Source: JBGSYJ01 sp041748075
GTDB lineage: Bacteria > Acidobacteriota > Thermoanaerobaculia > Gp7-AA8
DNA: 45,229 nt
Assembly (NCBI GenBank): GCA_041748075.1
Contig: JBGTDX010000032.1
Location: 1-45,229 of the forward strand
Reading direction: 5' to 3'
Shown: positions 35,286 through 44,494 of the stretch, piece by piece
How the letters are laid out: each line of letters starts with the position of its first letter
Numbering within the stretch: the stretch's first letter is position 1
Made by a program: the position numbers and the translations under genes
The notes under the pieces: model-generated
Told to the model about the DNA's origin: nothing
Databases searched by the model: none
What the model saw: only the letters and a program-made list of their open reading frames with translations

Positions 35286-36938
35286 ATGAGCACCAAGTAC
35301 ATATTCGTCACTGGAGGGGTGGTTTCCTCGCTCGGAAAAGGGATCGCGGCTTCGTCGATCGGTGCGCTGCTCGAGGCCCGGGGATTCCGGGTGACCATGC
35401 AGAAGTTCGACCCCTACATCAACGTCGATCCGGGAACCATGTCCCCGTTCCAGCACGGGGAAGTATTTGTCACAGACGACGGCGCGGAAACGGATCTCGA
35501 CCTCGGTCACTACGAACGCTTCACGAGTATGACGGCAACGCGAAAAAACAACTTCACCACCGGACGCATCTACTCGAAGGTCATCGAAAAGGAGCGCCGC
35601 GGAGACTACCTCGGAAAGACCGTTCAGGTGATTCCTCACATCACCGACGAGATCAAGAAATGCATCCGCGAAGTTTCCGACGATGCCGACGTGGTCATCG
35701 TCGAGATCGGCGGCACCGTCGGCGACATCGAATCCCTTCCCTTCCTCGAGGCAATCCGCCAGTTCCGGCAGGAGGCCGGACGCGGGAACGCGATCAATGT
35801 TCACCTGACTCTGGTTCCATACATCAAGGCATCGGGAGAGCTCAAGACCAAGCCGACGCAGCACTCTGTCAAGGAGCTGCGCGAGATCGGTATTCAGCCG
35901 GACATTCTCCTCTGCCGGTCGGAACGGCCGATTCCGGAGGAGATGAAGGAGAAAATCGCCCTTTTCTGTAACGTCGAGCAGGAAGCAGTCATCTCGGCGC
36001 TCGATGTCGACTTCATCTACCAGGTTCCTCTCGCCCTCTCCCGCGAAGGGCTCGACGAGATTCTGCTCGACAAGCTGCATCTGCCGCACGAGGAGCTCGG
36101 CGATCTTTCGATGTGGGAGGAGATCGTCCGCAAGCTCCGGCACCCCGAATCCGAAGTGAAGATCGGCTTCGTCGGCAAGTACGTGGAATTCGGCGATTCC
36201 TACAAGTCGCTCAACGAAGCGTTAATGCACGGCGGAATTGCAAACAGCGCCCGCGTGAAGATCGTCTACATCGACTCGGTGAGCTTCGAGAACGACGGGT
36301 ATCACAGCGAGATCGGACAGGTCGACGGCATTCTCGTCGGACCCGGTTTCGGCGAACGAGGCGTCGAAGGCATGTTGCGCGCGATCCGTTATGCGCGCGA
36401 AAAAAAGATCCCGTTCTTCGGCATCTGCCTCGGCATGCAGTGCGCCACCATCGAGTTCGCGCGGAATGTCGCCGGAATGGTCGGCGCCAATTCCACGGAG
36501 TTCGACGACGACGCACCCTACAAGGTCATCTACAAGCTTCGGGATCTGATCGGTGTCGACGCACTCGGCGGCACGATGCGTCTGGGAAAATATCCGTGCA
36601 GGCTCCTGGAGGGCTCCACCGCCCGCGAGGCGTACGGGACCGAGCTGGTCGAAGAACGCCATCGCCACCGGTACGAAGTGAATCCGGAGTACCTGCCGCA
36701 AATCACAGGCAGCGGCCTGGTGGTCAGCGGTGTATCACCGGATGGCAAGTTCGTCGAGATGGTCGAATTGAAGGATCACCCCTGGTTCGTCGGATGCCAG
36801 TTCCATCCGGAGTATCGCTCCAAGCCGACGGCCCCTCACCCGCTGTTTCGCTCCTTCATCGCGGCGGCGAAGGAGTACCGGAAGATACGCACCTCGGTGC
36901 CCGAAACATCGATGTCTGAGGTCGAGCAGCATTCATGA
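35286..36938 (+). CDS. pyrG: CTP synthase
   Basis: Makes CTP from UTP, ATP and glutamine. The 550 residues show the synthetase domain (KYIFVTGGVVSSLGKGI, KFDPYINVDPGTMSPFQHGE, TVQVIPHITDEIK) and a C-terminal glutamine amidotransferase with catalytic Cys381 (FFGICLGMQ) and His/Glu in QFHPEY. GGGAG lies 8 bases before the ATG. Its stop overlaps the kdsA ATG as ATGA, so production of CTP and KDO-8-phosphate is coupled at translation. Confidence 0.97.
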   Translation: MSTKYIFVTGGVVSSLGKGIAASSIGALLEARGFRVTMQKFDPYINVDPGTMSPFQHGEVFVTDDGAETDLDLGHYERFTSMTATRKNNFTTGRIYSKVIEKERRGDYLGKTVQVIPHITDEIKKCIREVSDDADVVIVEIGGTVGDIESLPFLEAIRQFRQEAGRGNAINVHLTLVPYIKASGELKTKPTQHSVKELREIGIQPDILLCRSERPIPEEMKEKIALFCNVEQEAVISALDVDFIYQVPLALSREGLDEILLDKLHLPHEELGDLSMWEEIVRKLRHPESEVKIGFVGKYVEFGDSYKSLNEALMHGGIANSARVKIVYIDSVSFENDGYHSEIGQVDGILVGPGFGERGVEGMLRAIRYAREKKIPFFGICLGMQCATIEFARNVAGMVGANSTEFDDDAPYKVIYKLRDLIGVDALGGTMRLGKYPCRLLEGSTAREAYGTELVEERHRHRYEVNPEYLPQITGSGLVVSGVSPDGKFVEMVELKDHPWFVGCQFHPEYRSKPTAPHPLFRSFIAAAKEYRKIRTSVPETSMSEVEQHS

Positions 36939-37771
36939 CCACGCACGCGATCGCGATCACGCCGGAAATCAATCTCGGGGGCGACCACGAGCCTCTGTTC
37001 ATCGCCGGACCCTGCGTGATCGAATCGCGCGATCACACACTGCGGATGGCCGACGCGATGCTGGCGCTTCGCGACGAAATGCAAGTGAACCTCGTTTTCA
37101 AAGCATCCTTCGACAAGGCAAACCGCTCATCGATTTCTTCGTTCCGCGGCCCGGGTCTCGACGAGGGCCTGGCGATACTCTCGGACGTGAAGCGTACGAC
37201 AGGACTCCCGGTCCTGTCTGATATCCACGATGCCTCTCAGGCTCCGGCTGCCGGCGAAGTGCTCGACATCATCCAGATCCCCGCCTTTCTCTGCCGCCAG
37301 ACGGACCTGATCGCTGCTGCAGCGGCGACAGGACGCGCCGTCGGCGTGAAGAAGGGCCAGTTCCTCTCTCCCGAGGAGACGCAGAACATTCTCGAGAAGG
37401 GACGAGAGGCCGGCAACGACCGGATATTCATCACCGAGCGGGGAACCTCGTTCGGCTACCAGAATCTCGTTGTCGACATGCGCTCGTTTCCGATCATGAG
37501 AAGCTTTGGCGCACCCGTCGTCTACGACATTACACATTCGATGCAGAAGCCTGGTGCGGAGGGCAAGCAGACCGGAGGGACTCCGCAGTTCGCGCGTCCT
37601 CTCGCCCGCGCCGCGGCGGCGGCGGGTGTCGACGGATTCTTCATGGAAGTACACGACAACCCGTCCGCGGCGCTCTCGGACCGATCCACGCAATTGAATG
37701 TCGACACTGCGAGGCAGATCATCCGGGAAGTGCTGGCAATTCGCAGCGCGCTGCAACCGATCTCGGATTGA
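36935..37771 (+). CDS. kdsA: 3-deoxy-8-phosphooctulonate synthase
   Basis: Condenses PEP with arabinose-5-phosphate to KDO-8-phosphate, first committed step to lipid A KDO. 278 residues with FIAGPCVIES, FKASFDKANRSSISSFRGPG, VLSDIHDASQ, IQIPAFLCRQTDL, VKKGQFLSPE, and VVYDITHSMQKPG. Overlaps the pyrG stop as ATGA. The arabinose-5-phosphate isomerase and KDO-8-phosphate phosphatase are not in this window. Confidence 0.97.
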   Translation: MTTHAIAITPEINLGGDHEPLFIAGPCVIESRDHTLRMADAMLALRDEMQVNLVFKASFDKANRSSISSFRGPGLDEGLAILSDVKRTTGLPVLSDIHDASQAPAAGEVLDIIQIPAFLCRQTDLIAAAAATGRAVGVKKGQFLSPEETQNILEKGREAGNDRIFITERGTSFGYQNLVVDMRSFPIMRSFGAPVVYDITHSMQKPGAEGKQTGGTPQFARPLARAAAAAGVDGFFMEVHDNPSAALSDRSTQLNVDTARQIIREVLAIRSALQPISD

Positions 37772-37819
37772 GCGCATCTCTGTGTCTCTGCGCGTTTCTG
37801 TCGTACTCTGGACTCACGC

Positions 37820-39754
37820 ATGGCAAACGCGGATGAGCAACGGAGATCGTCGGCCCTCAGCTTCACGCTCTTCTGGCTGATCGCCGCCGTTCTCGCCGCG
37901 ACTTTTCTCTCCCGCTTCGTGCTCATTCCTCTTCTCGCGCTGCGACTGGGAGTCCCCCTTCTTCTCGCCTGCGCCGTTCTCGTGGCGATAGCAGGAACAG
38001 GCGCATTCGCGTTGCGCATCTTCGAGCGTCTCGCAGGCGTGGCATCCCCTGCGCGGTCGCTCGCTTTCTACATTGTGACCGGCTATCCCCTGTTCGGCGT
38101 TCTCTGTTTCCTCGCAGGTCTGCTCTCGACGTCCCGAGTGGTGCTGTCGATCCTGTTGCTCGTCACGATCGTGCTCGCGGCGAGAATTCTGCGGCCTCTC
38201 ATGCCGTCCGCCGTGTCGTTCTCCCCAGGACCTGCCGCTGCCGCAGGTCTGATGCTGATCACGGCGGCGATCCTGCCGGTTCTCGGAATGGCCCAGCTGC
38301 CGGCCTCGACCCTGGACGAGCTCGCCTATCACCTGGCGGTGCCGCAGGCCTGGGTCGTTGAGGGACGAGTCGTCGAGCTGCCGCTCCTTTCCCAGTCGTA
38401 TTTTCCGATGGGCACCGAGTCTGCCGACCTTCCTCTCCTCGCGATTCTCGGAACGGATGGAGCGGCCGCGTCGCACTTTCTGCATCTCTTCGTCGCGATC
38501 GCCACCATGTTTCTCATTCACGAGTGGTTGCGCGGAAGGGTGAGTCATGCGGCCTCGCTCCTTTCGCTTGCGGCGATGGTGACCTGTCCCGCGCTGCTGA
38601 TCACAGCCGGATTGTCGTGGAACGACTGGGCGGTCACCGGAACGGCCGTCGCGCTCCTGATCACGCTCGAGGGTCATTCTCGCGAAGCGACCCGCGGATA
38701 CGGCGCGGCCGTGGCAGTTGCACTCGCCGCTGGAATGCTCACCAAGTACACGTTCTACCCCGTCGCCGCCGGACTCGTGCTCGCATGCATCATCGCGTCC
38801 CCTGAAGCGAAGGGGCGGATCCGCGAGCAACTTCCCATCTTCGCAGCAGGCGTCCTGGCCGGTTCCGTGTTCCTCATCCGAAATCTGTTCCTGACCGGAA
38901 ATCCATTCGCACCGTTTCTACAGGATCATGCGCCCTCGGTGTCTCACTATCGCGAGGCGGGCAGCATGCTCGCGAAGGCTGCCAACTACGTCTTTGACGG
39001 AACCCTGATCGACGAGTCTCTCGGCGTGACACTCCTGATTCTCGCCTCGGCCGCGATTCCGGCCTGGGGATCACTGCGCCAGGAACGTTTTCTGATGTGG
39101 AGCTGGAGCATCACCCTTGCCACGGGAGCCGGCGTATACGCGCTCGGTCCCTCGTCGAGAGTCCTCCTGCCATGGCTGGTACTTCTGGCCATGATCGGCT
39201 CGATCGCTCTGGAGAGAACTCTGAGCGAAGGCATTCACCGCCGTGTGGTGCGCATCGTCCTGGTGGTTCTCTGTTCAGCGCAACTCCTGCTCGTATGGTT
39301 TTACGCCGCAAGACTCGATCCCTTCTCCACGCTGAGCGGCAGGGACACCGACGAGAGTTACCTGGCGCGGCATCGTGAGTCTTACGCCGCGTCGCAGGTC
39401 GCGAACCGGATTCTCGAGGGTGATTCGAAAACGCTCGCCGTGGGCTTGCACGAGCTCTACTGGTTCACGGTTCCGGTGCGAGGCGGCGGCAACCTCGACG
39501 GTCCCCGCGTCGCGGCGTACCTCGAGGCTCCGTCGGCAGAGCTTCTTATCGCCCAACTCCGGAGGGACGGCTTCACTCACGTGCTGCTCTATCCCGCGGG
39601 GATGCGAGAGGCTGCGGCTGCCTCGACGCGAAGGCGCGATGAGCGGGAGATCTACCTCCCGCCCTCGACCTTCGCGAATCTGCGGACCGTCACGAACGAG
39701 CACGCGACGATCATCGCCTCAGAGCATGGCGCGATGGTGTTCGCGTTGAAGTGA
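37820..39754 (+). CDS. Multi-pass GT-C-type glycosyltransferase, substrate unknown
   Basis: A 644-residue integral membrane protein with about 11-12 membrane segments, resembling dolichyl-phosphate-mannose-type (GT39/ArnT-like) glycosyltransferases. The first long extracytoplasmic loop holds STLDELAYHLAVPQAWVVEG with the Asp-Glu pair expected at the catalytic site, then SQSYFPMGTESADLP. A soluble C-terminal region of about 130 residues follows the last helix. Such enzymes move a sugar from a lipid carrier to lipid A, glycan or protein. Position after kdsB-pyrG-kdsA makes envelope glycan modification likely; this is inference. It starts 48 bases after kdsA. Confidence 0.82.
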   Translation: MANADEQRRSSALSFTLFWLIAAVLAATFLSRFVLIPLLALRLGVPLLLACAVLVAIAGTGAFALRIFERLAGVASPARSLAFYIVTGYPLFGVLCFLAGLLSTSRVVLSILLLVTIVLAARILRPLMPSAVSFSPGPAAAAGLMLITAAILPVLGMAQLPASTLDELAYHLAVPQAWVVEGRVVELPLLSQSYFPMGTESADLPLLAILGTDGAAASHFLHLFVAIATMFLIHEWLRGRVSHAASLLSLAAMVTCPALLITAGLSWNDWAVTGTAVALLITLEGHSREATRGYGAAVAVALAAGMLTKYTFYPVAAGLVLACIIASPEAKGRIREQLPIFAAGVLAGSVFLIRNLFLTGNPFAPFLQDHAPSVSHYREAGSMLAKAANYVFDGTLIDESLGVTLLILASAAIPAWGSLRQERFLMWSWSITLATGAGVYALGPSSRVLLPWLVLLAMIGSIALERTLSEGIHRRVVRIVLVVLCSAQLLLVWFYAARLDPFSTLSGRDTDESYLARHRESYAASQVANRILEGDSKTLAVGLHELYWFTVPVRGGGNLDGPRVAAYLEAPSAELLIAQLRRDGFTHVLLYPAGMREAAAASTRRRDEREIYLPPSTFANLRTVTNEHATIIASEHGAMVFALK

Positions 39755-39811
39755 GTCCACACGGAAGTGATCAGGACAGGAGCGGGTGAGACGGATGCTT
39801 GACACACGCCA

Positions 39812-40987
39812 CTAAACGCTGACCGGCTCGCTGTGTGAGACGCCCGCATCCCGACGCAGAGCGTCCACTCGATCCGTGCGCTCCCAGGTGAACTCCGGCT
39901 CGGTGCGCCCGAAGTGTCCGAACGCTGCGGTCTTCCGGAAAATCGGCCTGCGCAGGTCGAGCGACTCTATGATGCCCCGGGGCGTCATGTCGAAGTTGTT
40001 TCGCACGATCTCGGAAATCCTGTCGTCGCTGATACGTCCCGTGCCGAAGCTCTCGACGTAGACCGAGACCGGCTCGGCGACTCCAATGGCGTACGCAAGC
40101 TGGACCTCGACTTCGTCCGCGAGCTCCGCTGCAACGAGGTTCTTCGCAATGTAGCGCGCCATGTAGGAGGCCGAACGATCGACCTTCGTGGGATCCTTCC
40201 CCGAGAAGGCTCCGCCCCCATGACGGCCACGGCCGCCGTAGGTGTCGACGATGATCTTCCGGCCGGTCAGGCCGGTGTCACCCTGCGGCCCTCCGATGAC
40301 GAACCGCCCGGTCGGATTGATATGGAACTTCGTATTCTCATCGATCAGCTCCGCCGGCACGACCTGTTTGATGACCGATTCGATGATGCCTTCGTGGAGG
40401 TCACGGTTGCTGACCGCGGGCGAGTGCTGAGTCGAGATCACGACGGCTTCTGCGCGGATGGGGCGCTTGCCTTCGTACTCGATGGTGACCTGCGATTTAC
40501 CGTCGGGACGGAGAAAATCGAGCTCATTCGATTTCCGTACTTCCGATAGTCTCCGCACGAGCTTATGGGCGAGCATGATCGGCAGCGGCATGAGCTCGGG
40601 AGTCTCACGGACGGCGAAGCCGAACATGAGGCCCTGATCTCCCGCGCCCCCCGTGTCGACGCCCTGCGCGATGTCGACGGACTGCGGATCGATCGACGAA
40701 ACGACCGCGCACGTGTCGCTGTCGAACCCATATTTCGCGCGCGTATATCCGATGTCGCGGATCGTCGAGCGGACAATCGAAGGAAAATCGACATATGTCT
40801 GCGTCGTGATTTCGCCTGAGATCATCGCGAGACCGGTCGTCACGAGAGTTTCGCAGGCAACACGGCCCATCGGATCGGCTCCCAGTACCGCGTCGAGTAT
40901 CGCGTCGGAAATCTGGTCGGCGATCTTGTCTGGATGCCCGTCGGTGACGGACTCCGAGGTGAACAGGTGCTTTCGTTCTGCTGCCAT
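39812..40987 (-). CDS. metK: S-adenosylmethionine synthase
   Basis: Makes S-adenosylmethionine from ATP and methionine. The 391 residues have FTSESVTDGHPDKIADQISD, GAGDQGLMFGFA, GGPQGDTGLTGRKIIVDTYG and GGGAFSGKDPTKVDRSASY, all hallmark motifs. AAGGAG (minus strand, 41003-40998) lies 10 bases before the ATG. A 7-base hairpin (41011-41017 with 41023-41029) sits in the leader. I looked for a SAM riboswitch fold in the 180-base upstream gap and saw none. Confidence 0.97.
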   Translation of the reverse strand: MAAERKHLFTSESVTDGHPDKIADQISDAILDAVLGADPMGRVACETLVTTGLAMISGEITTQTYVDFPSIVRSTIRDIGYTRAKYGFDSDTCAVVSSIDPQSVDIAQGVDTGGAGDQGLMFGFAVRETPELMPLPIMLAHKLVRRLSEVRKSNELDFLRPDGKSQVTIEYEGKRPIRAEAVVISTQHSPAVSNRDLHEGIIESVIKQVVPAELIDENTKFHINPTGRFVIGGPQGDTGLTGRKIIVDTYGGRGRHGGGAFSGKDPTKVDRSASYMARYIAKNLVAAELADEVEVQLAYAIGVAEPVSVYVESFGTGRISDDRISEIVRNNFDMTPRGIIESLDLRRPIFRKTAAFGHFGRTEPEFTWERTDRVDALRRDAGVSHSEPVSV

Positions 40988-41067
40988 TCGGGAAATGCTC
41001 CTTGAGGAAGATTGCCCGGAAAGGGCGATTGAAGATCGTAACAGAGCGGCGGAGAGGGGTAAAGGGG

Positions 41068-41137
41068 GAAGAGTGAAGGGTGAAGGGCGAAGAGTGAAAT
41101 TGTTCCTTCACCCTTCACTCTTCACCCTTCACTCTTC
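41068..41137. repeat. Long inverted repeat between metK and the ubiB-like gene
   Basis: The left arm 41068-41098 and right arm 41107-41137 are 31 bases each and match as an inverted repeat at 28 positions, around an 8-base loop. Each arm is itself built from repeats of GAAGAGTGAAGGGTGAAG-type units. In RNA it would make a very stable hairpin on either strand. It lies between the divergent starts of metK and ubiB, so it is not a simple terminator of either. It looks like a dispersed intergenic palindrome. Confidence 0.75.
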
Positions 41138-41169
41138 ACCGGGCAGCCCTCTTGCACTCGCGTCCGCTC

Positions 41170-42843
41170 ATGCTGAACGTTGCGCATCTCGGACGTTACA
41201 AAGACCTTGCCTTTCTATTGACCCGTTATGGGCTCAAAGACTTCCGGGTGGATGTCGACCCTCTGGCAGAACCTCCATCTCCTGTCGAAGACCAACCGAT
41301 CGAGCCCGACGTGAAAGAGCGCGCAGAAGCGTTTGCCGCGCGCCTCAAGGAGATGGGCTCGACCTTCGTGAAGTTCGGCCAGCTGCTCTCCACGCGTCCC
41401 GACCTGGTGCCTGCCGAATATGTGGTGGCTCTCGAGAGCCTTCAGGACGATGTCGAGCCCTTCTCGTTCGCCGAGGTCGAGAAGATCGTGGAGGACGAAC
41501 TGCAGGCGAGAATCTCGAAAGTTTTTCAGGAGTTCGAGGCGACCCCTCTCGCAGCGGCTTCTCTGGGCCAGGCGCATCGCGCAATTCTTCGCGATGGACG
41601 CGAGGTCGTCGTGAAGGTACAGCGTCCAGGCGTTCGGGAGATCGTCCAGCAGGACCTCAAGGTCTTCGGCGAGATCGCGACGGCTCTCGAGAATCACACT
41701 GCGATCGGACGAAAGATGAATCTGTTAGCGACGGTCGAGGACCTTCGCAGAACCCTGATGAGCGAGCTCGATTATCTGCAGGAGGCACGCAACGCTGCGA
41801 TCCTCAGGAGAAACCTCGCTGAGTTCGAGGAGCTTCACATCCCGGCGACCATCGACGACCTGACTACATCGAAGGTGCTGACCACTGAACTCGTTCATGG
41901 AAAGAAAGTCTCGAAACTCACCCCGTTGGGATTGATCGAGAACGACTACGCCCAGCTCGCAGTGGTCCTCACCAGGGCCTATCTGGAACAGATCTGCGTC
42001 GACGGCATCTGGCACAGCGATCCCCACCCGGGCAATGTCTTTCTTCGCGACGATCAGATCGTCCTTCTCGATTTCGGAATGGTTTCGCGGATCGGTTCCG
42101 AGATGCAGGACAACGTCATCAAGCTGCTTCTCGGTATCACCGGCAACCGCGGACGGGAAGTTGCGGAGGTCTGCATCCGGATGGGGCGGGAACAGGATGG
42201 CTTCGACAAGGAAGCTTTCATTCGGGACATCAACGGGATGGTGACGCGGTATCACGATGCGGAGCTGAAGCGGACGAACACGGGACAGCTCATCTTCCAG
42301 GTGATCGCCGTGGCGAACGACAACGAGCTTCAGATACCGAGCGAGCTCGCCATGCTCGCCAAGACGCTGCTTCATCTCGACGGCATTACCCGCAGGCTGG
42401 ATCCGGACTTCAATCCCCAGGAAGTCATTCAGGAGTACTCGCAGGAGCTCATCGCGCACAAGGTGCGGCAGCGGCTCAGCCCGAAAAACTATTACAGCGC
42501 AATGCTGGATCTCAACCAGCTCGCCCTCGATTTACCTGCGCGGTCCCGCGAGATTCTCGACAAAGTCGCGGAAGGCAGGATGGGGGTCCACGTTCACCTC
42601 TCGGAGATGAACCACCTGCTCAAAGGCATGCAGCGAATCGCCAATCGGATCACCGTTGGCCTGGTGATCGCGGCCCTTCTGGTCGCCTCTGCTCTGATCA
42701 TGCAGGTCCCGACTTCGGACCGCTGGGCCGGGTATCCGGTCCTGGCCGTCGGCGGCTATGTCATCGCCGCAGCCATGGGGATCTATCTGGTCGTATCGAT
42801 CTTTCTGAAAGACCGGCGCGACCAGAAGCTGATCAGGAAGTGA
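41170..42843 (+). CDS. ubiB: UbiB/ABC1-type atypical kinase-like protein
   Basis: A 557-residue member of the ABC1/UbiB/ADCK family, linked to quinone biosynthesis and lipid transport. Family motifs: the KxGQ motif (FVKFGQLLSTRPDLVPAEY), the Ala-rich loop AAASLGQAHRA, VVVKVQRPGV, HSDPHPGNVFL and DFGMV. Two C-terminal membrane segments (about 495-515 and 525-545) anchor it. The ATG at 41170 is chosen; a TTG at 41152 extends the frame by six residues. No other quinone genes are nearby, so its exact role is open. The symbol is by family. Confidence 0.9.
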   Translation: MLNVAHLGRYKDLAFLLTRYGLKDFRVDVDPLAEPPSPVEDQPIEPDVKERAEAFAARLKEMGSTFVKFGQLLSTRPDLVPAEYVVALESLQDDVEPFSFAEVEKIVEDELQARISKVFQEFEATPLAAASLGQAHRAILRDGREVVVKVQRPGVREIVQQDLKVFGEIATALENHTAIGRKMNLLATVEDLRRTLMSELDYLQEARNAAILRRNLAEFEELHIPATIDDLTTSKVLTTELVHGKKVSKLTPLGLIENDYAQLAVVLTRAYLEQICVDGIWHSDPHPGNVFLRDDQIVLLDFGMVSRIGSEMQDNVIKLLLGITGNRGREVAEVCIRMGREQDGFDKEAFIRDINGMVTRYHDAELKRTNTGQLIFQVIAVANDNELQIPSELAMLAKTLLHLDGITRRLDPDFNPQEVIQEYSQELIAHKVRQRLSPKNYYSAMLDLNQLALDLPARSREILDKVAEGRMGVHVHLSEMNHLLKGMQRIANRITVGLVIAALLVASALIMQVPTSDRWAGYPVLAVGGYVIAAAMGIYLVVSIFLKDRRDQKLIRK

Positions 42844-42853
42844 ATCCGAAGCT

Positions 42854-43489
42854 CTAGTAGATGTAGACGATCGTCCCGACCTTCGCGTGCTGATAGAAAA
42901 GCTTCATCATGCGGTCGTCGAGACGGATGCAGCCGTGCGATACCTTCTTACCGATCGACTTCGGGTCGTCGGTGCCGTGAATGAGGATTCCGTCTCCGAG
43001 ATCGAGAGCGTACTTGCCCATCTTTCCCGGAACGAGACGACTCGGTGAGTTCATCGGAGGAATCTTCCGTCCCTCTTCGACGAATGCCCAGTCCGGCTTG
43101 GTCCAGACCGGATTGACGATTTTCCGCTGCACGGGAACCCGCCCGAGAGGCGTGCGGAAAAGCCACTGACGGTTGCCTTTGACCAGGAGCTTGCCGCTTC
43201 CCGTCGCCGCCGGCGCCTTCGCGACGAGCTCGCCGTCTTTGAACAGATAGGCGATGCTCTTCTGTGCGTCCACGGTGATCAGCGTCTCCACATTCGGCGC
43301 GTCGGGGGGGAGACCTTCGATCATTCCCGCACACTCCTCCTCGCTCCACCAGCGACATGGATTCTGCTCTGGCGACTGCCAGCCCGAAACTTCCCGCTTC
43401 GGAGCTCCGTCAACAGAATCGGCGCCCTGCGCGAGCCCTCCGGTGAGGAAGACCAGCGTAAGCGAGAGGATTGAGGTTCTGAACCACAC
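42854..43489 (-). CDS. L,D-transpeptidase (YkuD type)
   Basis: A 211-residue exported enzyme with a signal peptide (residues 1-22, ending GLAQG) and a YkuD domain (about 65-211). The active-site motif is present: ILIHGTDDP followed by SHGCIRLDD with the catalytic Cys. YkuD enzymes form 3-3 cross-links in murein or attach proteins to it. The start is a GTG at 43489; AAGG lies about 11 bases upstream. It converges on the ubiB-like gene with a 10-base gap. Confidence 0.92.
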   Translation of the reverse strand: MWFRTSILSLTLVFLTGGLAQGADSVDGAPKREVSGWQSPEQNPCRWWSEEECAGMIEGLPPDAPNVETLITVDAQKSIAYLFKDGELVAKAPAATGSGKLLVKGNRQWLFRTPLGRVPVQRKIVNPVWTKPDWAFVEEGRKIPPMNSPSRLVPGKMGKYALDLGDGILIHGTDDPKSIGKKVSHGCIRLDDRMMKLFYQHAKVGTIVYIY

Positions 43490-43681
43490 GTTGCACGACC
43501 TTTCGCGGAGACATCTCCGCCGCTTCAGCTGCTTGCGAAATATGGACCAGGGGGTAACTGCCGACGAGGCGGATCAGGATTGAAAAACATGAGTTTACCT
43601 TCACGGAATTGGCCCCGGGATCTCGTCGTTCCTCTTTCAGCTTTCATCTTTTGTCTGTTAATGTCATTGCGGTTGTAATCC

Positions 43682-43758
43682 GGCCCCGTAGCTCAGTAGG
43701 ATAGAGCGAGAGTTTCCTAAACTTTAGGTCGCAGGTTCGACTCCTGCCGGGGCCACCA
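43682..43758 (+). tRNA. tRNA-Arg (anticodon CCU), CCA encoded
   Basis: A full cloverleaf: acceptor stem GGCCCCG (43682-43688) with CGGGGCC (43748-43754); D stem GCTC/GAGC with GG in the loop; anticodon stem AGAGT/ACTTT with loop TTCCTAA, anticodon CCT at 43716-43718; T stem GCAGG/CCTGC with loop TTCGACT; discriminator A and encoded CCA. It decodes AGG. Only 22 bases separate it from tolQ. Confidence 0.97.
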
Positions 43759-43780
43759 ACATTTTAACTCAAACCGAAGG

Positions 43781-44485
43781 ATGGGGAGCCGGAAGCAGGC
43801 GCCTCAAAGGTGGCAGATCTTGCAACTGTGGGAAGCATTTCAACACACGGGATGGGTGGGCAAGGCTGTTTTCTTCATCCTGATTCTTTTTTCGGTTCTT
43901 TCCTGGGCGGCAATCCTGGTGGTCGGGTGGCGGTTTCATCGCGCCTCCGAGGCATCGCGCAAGTTTCTGGGAGTGTTCCGGCAGAGCCGGCGTCTGATCG
44001 ACGTGCAGGTGGCCACCCCGCACATGCCACACTCTCCCCTGGTGGGTTTGTTCAAGGCGGGCTACGCGGAGATCGATGCCCAGATCTCCCACGATCCGTC
44101 GGGGCAGAAATCCAACCGGATCAAATCGCTCGACTCGGTGGAGCGGGCGCTTTTCCGGGCTTCCCGCGTCGAGACGGTGCGCCTGAGCCGAAGTCTTCCC
44201 TTCCTTGCCACGACGGCTTCAGCCACGCCGTTCATCGGACTGTTCGGCACGGTGTGGGGAATCATGATCGCCTTCGAGACCATCGGCACGACGGGCTCGA
44301 CTTCGATCACGGCAGTGGCACCGGGCATCAGTGAGGCGCTCATCAATACGGCCGCCGGTCTGTTCGCAGCGATTCCAGCGCTCCTCGCTTATAACCATTT
44401 CATCCAGCGGCTCCGGCAGGCCCGAGGGGAGATGGAGGACTTCACCCTCGAGCTGTTGAATCTCACGGAGAGAAACTTCACGTGA
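43781..44485 (+). CDS. tolQ: TolQ/ExbB-type proton-channel protein
   Basis: A 234-residue inner-membrane protein with three membrane segments (about 25-50, 140-165 and 180-205), which with a TolR/ExbD partner uses the proton gradient to drive envelope motion. Family marks: LPFLATTASATPFIGLFGTV, ITAVAPGISEALINTAAGL and a basic C-terminal tail. An alternative name is ExbB; the two cannot be separated by sequence alone. The tolR-like and TonB/TolA-like genes follow. AGG adjoins the ATG, so the ribosome site is poor and the start is not certain. Confidence 0.92.
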   Translation: MGSRKQAPQRWQILQLWEAFQHTGWVGKAVFFILILFSVLSWAAILVVGWRFHRASEASRKFLGVFRQSRRLIDVQVATPHMPHSPLVGLFKAGYAEIDAQISHDPSGQKSNRIKSLDSVERALFRASRVETVRLSRSLPFLATTASATPFIGLFGTVWGIMIAFETIGTTGSTSITAVAPGISEALINTAAGLFAAIPALLAYNHFIQRLRQARGEMEDFTLELLNLTERNFT

Positions 44486-44494
44486 TTGCGGTTA

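Noticed and set aside
37772..37819. CTCTGTGTCTCTGCG-like simple sequence before the glycosyltransferase gene
   Set aside because: Low-complexity pyrimidine-rich stretch without repeat structure or pairing; similar stretches are common between genes.
40988..41169. SAM riboswitch upstream of metK
   Set aside because: No known SAM-riboswitch core could be recognised. The stable hairpins present are a simple 7-base stem and the long palindrome.
43682..43758. tRNA as an integration site of a genomic island
   Set aside because: No integrase, no repeat of the tRNA 3' end and no foreign-looking genes are seen; tolQ follows directly.
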